Shown here: positions 21,701 through 30,700 of the stretch, in pieces
Position numbering within the stretch: position 1 is the first letter of the stretch
How the letters are laid out: each line of letters opens with the position of its first letter
Origin: Symsagittifera roscoffensis
Taxonomy: Eukaryota; Xenacoelomorpha; Acoela; Convolutidae
Reading direction: 5' to 3'
Length of the DNA stretch: 64,000 nucleotides
Assembly (NCBI RefSeq): GCF_963678635.1
Contig: NC_087070.1
Coordinates: 50,445,989-50,509,988, forward strand
Made by a program: the position numbers and the translations under genes
The notes under the pieces: generated by a model
The model's input: the letters and a program-made list of their open reading frames with translations, nothing else
What the model was told of the DNA's origin: nothing
Databases searched by the model: none

Positions 21701-24700
21701 TATGGTCAAAAGTATGGCCATGTTTGGACGAAGTTGAGAAACGTCCCTTTCCCACTTAACTTAAAAATTTTTTCTTAGGACAGTACTGGATAGATCACAC
21801 TTCCAGTATCCATTCTCAGAATGAGCAGCTGGACAGAGAAGTCACGTGTCTTGGTGCTCAATTCATCGAAGCGCCAATCACTGGAGGTAAGGGGGAGATT
21901 GAACTCAAATGCACCCATTACCAATAACTATATGCAATTACAGATATAATTAAGTTATAGTTACCTTTATTCAATGGGAACAGCGGCGGATTTAGGAGGG
22001 AGGGGTGGCGGACGCTTTTTCTTCCCTCAGCTTTTTCTTCGAACCCCTGCCGACCCAAAGGATCCCCCTTTGTACTATTTTGAGATATCCATTTTTGGTG
22101 ATGGACCTTAAAACTTTTCTAAAGGCGCCTTTGGCGCCAATATTTACTTATTTTGAGGGGGAAGGGGTAGCGTGCGCCAAAAAAAAATTCCCAAAAACTG
22201 CCTAAAAACGCCTTTTCGGCCTGTTTTTTCAAAGTTTTGCCTGCGGCGCAGAAATTTTAGCCAAAACAGGGTCTCTGTAAGGCTTTGGGAGAGCTCTGAA
22301 AATCAATTTGGTCGACCTAAAATAAAGATCGACGAAATTTTCGAAATTTTTTTGAAAATCCGCCCCCTCGAGAAAAATCTAGATCCGCCCCTGAATGGGA
22401 AGACCTAATTCTGGCAGCGTAATTCGAATTTAATTTAAATGTAACAACCAGAAAAAAAGTTTTTAAAGAGGCAAAATGGCTAGAATTTTGATCAATTTTG
22501 AAAGTTTTTGTTCTAAGAGAAGAAACTATGTCTGCGCCGCAGGCAGTTATTCGAAGGAAATGCCTTTTTGAGCAGTTTTTAGTTCATGTGACCAAAAAAG
22601 GTACTTTTTGATGCTCGATCTCCCCTGTAAATTAACATATATTTTTAATAAAATTTGACAAAAAGATGTGTCTCGGCTGTCTAAAACGGCTGAATTATAA
22701 AAACGAACTTTTAAGAAAATTCGCAACCATAATTGATAATTGTGTGTTAAGTAACAAAACCCCACCCCCTCCAGCTAATACATACAAAAAAACTTTTCGT
22801 TTATGTGATGCAGGCTTGACTGCTCTGAAGAGAGGTGAAATGTGTTGCCTGGTGGCAGGCAAAAGGACAGCAGTCTACAGAATGAAGAGTCTCCTCAAAA
22901 TATAATTATTGATGAACTGTTCATACGACAACTTTCATGTAAAACATGATGTAGCAGTTCATTTGTTAATGCTGACACCTTTAATCTCAGATTAGAACAT
23001 CAGAAGCAATTTTAGATTTTTTTGTATATCGAGTTTTCGAAAAAATCAAAAAGGGCAGTGGAACTGGAAAAGAGACGTACAAAAAAATCTAAAACAAAAA
23101 TGCAATGATTTTTAGTTATAAAAAGGTATTTAACAAAGTATATAAAATTAGTTAAAAAAATTTTTAAAAGCCATAATAAAACATAAGTTTAATGAGTTTC
23201 AACTGATTACAGTATTAATGGCTTTAAGTTAGCGCCGCAGTTACTTTTTCGCTCATACTCATATGTTGAACGTTTTATAATAGTTTAGATTGCACTTAAA
23301 TTGAATTAATTGCGAACATTTCCCGCGTTTATGATAACTTTATCGCCAAGGAAATAGCAAAAAACAAGGGTACCGACAAGATGCAAATTCATAACCCAAT
23401 ATGACTAAATTTCTCGCAGGTTGACCCTCTTACAAAAATTTCCCCTATCTTAGAATTTCTTATACGATTTGTAGGAAATTTCCGCTATCCTACAACTTTC
23501 TTATAACAAATTATCTAGGATAGCAACTTTTCCCAAAACTAAAAAAAACGCGGAAATGACATTGTATGTTTCTTTACAGTAATTAAAGACAAAATTCAAT
23601 TTTGGAAAAATTTCTTTTTTTCATTTCATTTTTATGCATGTAAAAGTTTTCAGATAGCGGTTCTAATGTATGCGTTTTGCACAAAAATTCCAAAAAAATT
23701 GAGTTTTTTCCAATATATCTTCTAGTTATAAGTAAAAAGCGGTTGACTAATATTTTGGAGATAAAAAAAACTTATTTTGACGAGTCATGTTATACAGCGT
23801 TGGTTGTGTTGTATGTGGGGTTCAAGTTTACATTGACTAAAGCAATTTAAAAATCAGCAAAAAAATTAACTCTGTTAAAGGTAATGGGTTTTCCGGTAAG
23901 CTCATGTAGCAAAAAAAAACTTTTGGGCTACGAGTTTCTATGATTGTACTCTGCGACAGCGGAGAAATTTGGAGATTGGCTTAAGAGATTGTATTACAAA
24001 AGAAACGCGAAAAAAATTTTTACGTTTTTTGTAGGAAAAGTTCCTATCTTACATCTTTGTTTTAAGAAAAATCGCTATCTTATAAATTTCTTTTAAGAAA
24101 AAATCATTACCTTGTAACATTGTTAGAGCCTAATTTTGTAAGAAAATGTAAGATTAATATTAAACGAAGTTTTAAGTTAGCGACTTTTGTTCAACTAGGT
24201 CTAGTAAAATGTAAGAAAACCTCTAAGAAAAACTTTTCAAAAAATGTTTATCAAAATCTTGACCCGGGTTGAGCTCAAATTGAAAATAAGCGATAAAAAG
24301 TGAACAAAACGGCTATTTTCATCGAAGAATTATCGATGTTCATTACCACATTAGAAGATTTTATCGATGAATTCACGCTATTTTAGCTATTTTTTGAAAA
24401 AGCAATAAAAATTTATCAAAATGAGCAAAAACAGGGATCTAACGGAGATTGATCCCTCAATCTTTCGCTTAGTAGTCACAAATGTTACCTCTGCGACGCG
24501 TAGCTTTACCTGCTATAATTATAGGGCTTAATAATTCACACTTTCAATAAAATTTCTTAAGTCTTACTTCTGATTTTCAGCCCTGAAATATCGCAAGCTT
24601 AGCTAAACAATAAACTCTGATTCATGCATGAGTCAGCGCTGGAAAATAGCGATCACTGGGATACTACAGAAAAACCGATATTTAACGGTGGGACTTCAAC

Positions 24701-27700
24701 CCGGGGAGTCCTAAATTATCAAGATCTATCAATCTTTGGTTTCTTTCAAGGATCTTGTAGATTCTTGGCTTAATCTTGGTAAATATCTTGGCTATCTCGG
24801 CAAGTTCTTGCCCAAAATTATTTGACTTCAACCCAAAATAGCTTGGCTTTGTCTTCTTTGTTCACAATACTCAACATTCAATTTTTTTAGACATATTTTG
24901 CTGTTTGATCAATTCCTGTTACTGAAAGTTTTCTGATATTCTAATGAACCATCATATCAATATGTTGCTTTTAATTAATCTTTCAGATTGTTACTACTGT
25001 TAGATGTTCTAAAGCATTTGCTTTCGTCTTTTTTTCTTTCGTGTGTTTTAATCTCCAGATTTTTCAGGGTTCATTTGATTCAAACTGTGAACCCAGGTCG
25101 CATCTAAATACGACAACTTTTTTCCAAGAAGATTGCAAGTTGAACCAAATTTGTCGATACTTTTTTTATCTGAACTCTTTGTTTTATCCCTCGTGTAATG
25201 CATTAGTTACTTTATCAAAGAAGTTCTTTTAAAGGAATGGAACCAGAAAACCCAATAGAGCACATCTTGGTTTGCTCTAGTGCTCCGCACATAGAAATGT
25301 TGCTGGCATTTCATTTGTACCGTTTTCTAATTTCAGAGAAAGTTTCAAGGAGAAGATCGGTGTTTTCCTGGACCAGAGCATAATTATCAGTGATCAATCC
25401 ATGCGATGACATTTTTTTCATTTAAAGTTTTGTTCATGAAGATTGGATCTTTTTTTTTCTCAATGCAAAGAAATTGGTAACAGATTTGTCTTCAAGAGCA
25501 TTTCAGAATACTCGAGATCGTTGAGGTGATTTTTCTTGAGTACCATTTTAAACGTCATCTCTGCACTCTTTCTGAACTTCGGCAATTAATTCTTTACTCA
25601 TTCCGAACTGGTGATGCAAACTCATTAAAAATTACGGGAGGATGCATGTATGCTATTTAAAGATACTCGAAATCAAAACTAATGGTTATTGACAATGGTT
25701 GTGTGAAAAAGTAAGCAAGGGTAAGGGCTTTTTTGTCGCAAGAAAGCGGTGGCTACAAAATGAACTCATAAATTTTTTAACTGTCTGTTTGCATTTACGA
25801 TTACTCTGTAAATTGCAGGCGAAGATCCCGGATCAAACTTTTTCTAAATAAAATATCTTCTTTCGTGTTTAGCCCAGATAAATAATGTAATATAAGGATC
25901 TTCCTTCAGAATAGTGTTTTCATATCCAGCCGCTTTGGTATTATCTACATACAGGAAACACTGATTCATGAAAGTCGGAAGCATATCAATTAATTAAATG
26001 ACAAAAATTACATCTGCAAAAAGTTTTTCCTTGAGTTCCACAATTGATTTCCAAGCCCAGCAATCTTAGTAACTTAGCAAAATCTTGGAGAATCTTTAGA
26101 AAAAATCTTCAAAAACTTGGCAAGATCGTGTCAAGAATCTTGAAGACCGGTAAAGATCTTTAAGAAAACTTCAAGAATCTTGAAGACAAAAAACAAAATT
26201 TGCAAAAATCTTGAATTTTTTCCCAATTTTTTAAAATCCGTTGCGAGCGCTTTAAAAATAAGTTCTCAAGATTTAAACTTTTTTGAATAGATAATTATGA
26301 GCTATGAAATGAAACATGGTATCATTGGTGTCATAAGAAGTATCATTGGTTTCACATGACTTCTGTGGAAATTAACTGGCTGTTTTTTTTTCATGATAAA
26401 TTTTGTCAAAGTAATGCTATGATTGTTGAATGGAAAGACTTGGCAATATATGCGATCACTGATGTATAAAATTTTCACTTCGATCAATCAAGAGTTCATT
26501 CGAAATAGTTTCAAAAATTGTTGTGAGAATTAACTATAATGAGCACAAAGCAGATACCGGTCAATAGTTTTTCAAATCATTCATTGAACAATTTCCAAGG
26601 GGAGGCTGAAGAAGCGCTATTTTCCAAACTACATGAAAAAATTCTTCATCTACAAATTTCTGAAAATGTTTCACTTAATAATAAATACGTACATTTGACT
26701 TAATCAGCAGAATAAAATCCCACTTAGATTCTGCAAGGTTCTGTTGCAAAGTTATCCAAAAAGTTTCAAATAATCCTGGAAAAAAACAAAGATGACAAAA
26801 TTAAGAATAAAAACTTTCAAGAATTTTAAAGATGGATAATTTCATTTTTCCAAATTTTGCAGGATTTCGTGAAAAAATTTTGACCAAGATTTTAGAGATT
26901 TTAGATATTTTATATAAGAAAAGCTCTTCTACCACTCTCAATCGGAAAATAAACATAACGAGTCCAACCTGTGCACTGGATAGGCCACAATTTGGTGTTT
27001 GAGTCTCAGGAGGATGCAGCGGGAGTAAATGAGCTATTAATTTGTTCAAATGAATCTTAGGAATTAAAAAAAATTGTTCAGTAATGAATGAAACAACAAT
27101 TTTTATTTCATAGAATGGCTTTTTTGATATTTTTCTGTTGCTTGGCAGGTTGATTTTTCCAAATGCTAGCACTCCAAATATAGTTGAAACATTCCTAATT
27201 GTTCGAAACAAAAAAATATTTTAAAAAAATTCGTTATTGAAACTCAGTCTTGAACTGCAGATTGTGGTTTTTTAATCAAAAGTTTTACCACTGCACTATG
27301 ATTGCTTGCTATACACTGACTGTTTGGTACAAAAAAGAAGAAGACCTGCAGATTTGTTTTGACACACAGGCATAAAAGTAACAAATGGGACAAATACAGA
27401 AAACCTTTTTCTCAAATCGTCATCTAATACACGAAATTCATGCCCAGGGTTTTCAGCCTGTCAAATAAGTGATCAAAGATGTAACCACATATCTGAATCT
27501 TTCTCAGCTTAAAAGCTACGATTTTTTCTTTTTTTTTCTTTTTATAAACCCATGAAAAAAATAGATGAAAATTGTTCGCTACCCATCGGGCTCGAACCAG
27601 GTAACCCACGCCTGTGCGTGGTCTGCACATCCTCCCGACTGTCCTTTTTTTTGAAAAAAAAAGACAATAAAACTTTGAAATAACTCCTTTAATTGAAACC

Positions 27701-30700
27701 ATTTTTCCGGGAAAAAAATGAAAGCTCAAAAGAAGGCGTTATTTGGGAAACCGAGATTTGTAGATAAAATTTTAATCAAACACTAGTCATGATTATGTTT
27801 AAAAAAAAAATCGGTACGTTAGCAGATCGCTTCTATAAACAAATCATACGTCAATTGCAATTTTTTCGTCGCTCCAATGGGCCTATGCCCTGCGTGCGTA
27901 GCTTGAACAGCGCGCACGCCGATCACAAAAAAAACCGATAAACCAAAAGAAGAACAAAGAGAGCGTCTTTGCAGCGGGATCCGCTCACAAGTCACAAAAA
28001 CACAGGTTGGCCTCGTAATGAATGTCCACAACTAGATGAAACACTCAGAATCTCCATAGAAGATTTAAATCCCGGTTTTCCGTCATTCAGAGCATAAATT
28101 TTTGCTTTGCAGCTGTTTGACCTCCAATCTTTTGCAAAAACTTAGAAAGCGTTGCGATTGTGATTTCAATGTTTTGCGTACCACTAAGTTTTTGTTATGA
28201 TTTGGTTCTTGGAAAAATACGAGTTTTCACTCGAATTTGTCACAATTCTAGCCATCCCCAGTAAAAATTTGGTTTTTCCATTAATTCCGGTTGCCAACTG
28301 TGGCTATGAACTCCATTTGGCTAAATTTTCAACATGAGAATTTGGCGCCAACCATCGTACAGTTTGATAAATAGAATGCAACGGCAACTTAAATTAAATG
28401 GTAAAATTTTTCATGAACGCCGTGAAAATGCCCTTTTCCTTCAAAAAACATTGTTTGGCCTGGTTGTGAATTGTGGAATATTTAAAAGATTAGCCGACAA
28501 ATAATATATTATGAAAGATTTGAATTTTCAAATCACCCCCTGTTAACTATGATTTTAGTACTGTCGTTTCCACAACATCTCGACTTGTTAATTTTGACTA
28601 AGTGTTCCCTGGTTGGCGTCTATACAAGAAAAACGCTTATCATACAATTTATCATATGGAGTCTATTGAAAACATGCTTATCATACAATTTTCATATAAA
28701 AAAATTGTATGATAAGCCTTTTTCCATCGAAATGTTTTTTTTTCAAAAATGATCAGAAATTTGTTTGAAACTCCAAGAATAGAAAGTAGTGGCAGTTTTA
28801 TTAAGTAAAATTAATTCTGGTATCAGAAAAAAGAAAAAAATTTGAACAAAAGCAGTGTTCATCGTACAATTTCATATATGAATGTTGTGCAATTGTATGC
28901 TGTGCATTCTCCATTTTGAGGTAAAAATATTTCACCCCTTCTTTGATTACAAACTCGACTCTATGCTCAAATAAACTTTTTAGGAAAAAAAACTTGAGTT
29001 TTGATGTTTTGGGTCTATAACGTAGTCCAGTTTGAGTTTTCTACCCAAAATTGAGAATGTTTTTTTTTTCAAAAACAAAATTTTATTTTCAGCCTTCAAA
29101 TGCTAAGATACAACTAAATTTGTAACAAACAGGCTTTTTTGTCAACCACTAAAGATTTTAAATTGAAAACTTCGTGGTATTTGCCAATGACACTCTGGGT
29201 TTTCATAAGCTAGAAATCCTTGGATAAAACTATTTAGTCCAAGGCGGTTGATTATTCGAACAAGCTTAACAGTTCAGTTCGTCTAGTCCTTTAGCATAAA
29301 ATGAGTTAAGTTAATGAGAGCCTTTTTCATAATTTATTTTCAATTGCTTAGTAAACAAAATTTTAGTCTGAAATACGCAGCTTTTAATAAATAATGAAAT
29401 AGTTAACTTTTTCAAAACTTAGGAACTTAAAAATTATACTCAAATCGCCGCGCAGATAGTTGAAACGAAAAGGATGTTATTTATTCTGCGACAGATCGTG
29501 GCCATGACTGAGATGCTTCTGGTTGCTAAACGACAGGGTCTGGATCTGAATAAGGTGTTCCATGCAATCAGAGCCAGCTCAGGAAACAGCTTCGCATGGG
29601 AAACCGGTGAAATCAACAAAGATTTTGTACTCCACAACTTAATTTCAATTAAAATTACATGGTACTTATAACAGGCCATTCGATTCTGACCAAAGTGTGA
29701 GTTTTCTAATCTAAGTTGATGATTTGAAGGACTTTTTGGAACCTTGTTGGATGCACCAGAAGAGATATGTATAGTGCGAGAGTAAATAAACCAGCCGAAC
29801 ATGCGCGGAGTATTTAAGCCAGCCAAAAAGTTACAACGTTTGAATGAATTTGCATAACTTTCGTAACTGTTACATAACTGTTATAAAACACATACGTATT
29901 TTCGGCTGGTTGGTACTTCGGTTGATTTATACTTTGGCTCGTTTATAAACCACCGTATAGTGCTTACTCGTAGAAAATGGTTTGTGATGACAGTCAGATC
30001 TGTTCGTCACGCTATTTTTTGGTTTTCTGGCCAGAAAGGGCCTTGAAATTCCCCAGGCTAAATAAATCCTGTTATTAATTTCGGTACTCTAAAAAGAAAC
30101 AAGACTGCTCGTATCAAGGCGAAGCCCTGAATGTTCCGACTGCCTTTTAAGGTTTATGGAGCAGTAATAGCATAAATAAAATAAATGTAATAAAATAAAA
30201 TGAACTTTTTTTTCAAAAATTTGAAGTTTTTTATGAAAATCATCCACACGACATGTAAAGTACAAAAGGTAACAAATCAATTATGGCAAATATTTTTTCA
30301 AACACCAATTTGGAACAACTTCTAAGACGGATTAAATCTCGCTTACGCGTTAATAGCGCGAAATATATTGCGCGTCAATTGTCCCAAATTGGCCAAAATG
30401 GCAATATTTTAAACCCCATAACTTTACAAAAAATAATCACAGGTGAAATATCTTTTCAAATTTAAACTCAAGACAACAATACCTTTCGAATCATACAAGA
30501 CTTTGTGTTGACTTTATGTTCCGACTCGTCTCGTCTCGTCTCGTCTTTGAGTTCGATTATAAGGCCTTCTGACTCTGGTTTTTCGGTCAAACCTGACATG
30601 TGTTCGACCCGCCTCGGTCAAAACATAAATCGCAAACCAGTGGTCTATCTGCAGCCCAAAAACCTTATTCGAACTCTGCCGTTTAAAATTTTACCACTAT

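Larger units (their letters stand above)
12355..24545 (+). repeat. Tandem segmental duplication, unit B (interrupted)
   Basis: It matches unit A from TTACTTACTTTCTTATTTTAAAA through TGCTATAATTATAGGGCTTAATAA. Without the 7.17 kb LTR insertion it would be about 5.0 kb. Other differences from A are a TTAGGG tract at 12816, a single 31-bp unit, a deletion across exon 3, and about 0.5 kb of extra DNA near 23.5-24.0 kb. Confidence 0.9.
11270..29494 (+). other. Intron 3, 18.2 kb, with duplicated exons and LTR element
   Basis: The only exon able to continue exon 3 in phase is exon 4, so the predicted intron spans the end of unit A, all of unit B, the antisense Gypsy element and about 5 kb of further DNA. 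Exon 2' inside it keeps both splice sites but is in the wrong phase to follow exon 3. Confidence 0.7.
24546..29494. other. Distal part of intron 3, no gene seen
   Basis: AT-rich. AAGATCTT / CAAGAATCTTG-like short repeats cluster near 24715-24810 and, mainly inverted, near 26060-26210, perhaps the ends of one element. Two tRNA-like remnants, two dispersed-repeat copies and a perfect hairpin are listed separately. Open frames here show no coding signature. Confidence 0.55.

Noticed and set aside
27240-27308. Functional tRNA gene
   Set aside because: Boxes A and B are present but the acceptor and T stems do not pair well.
29440-29826. 128-codon minus-strand frame over exon 4
   Set aside because: It overlaps a well-supported coding exon on the other strand.
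30283-30465. 60-codon frame MANIFSNTNLEQLLRR...
   Set aside because: It lies in an interspersed repeat; the second copy at 47970 does not keep the frame.
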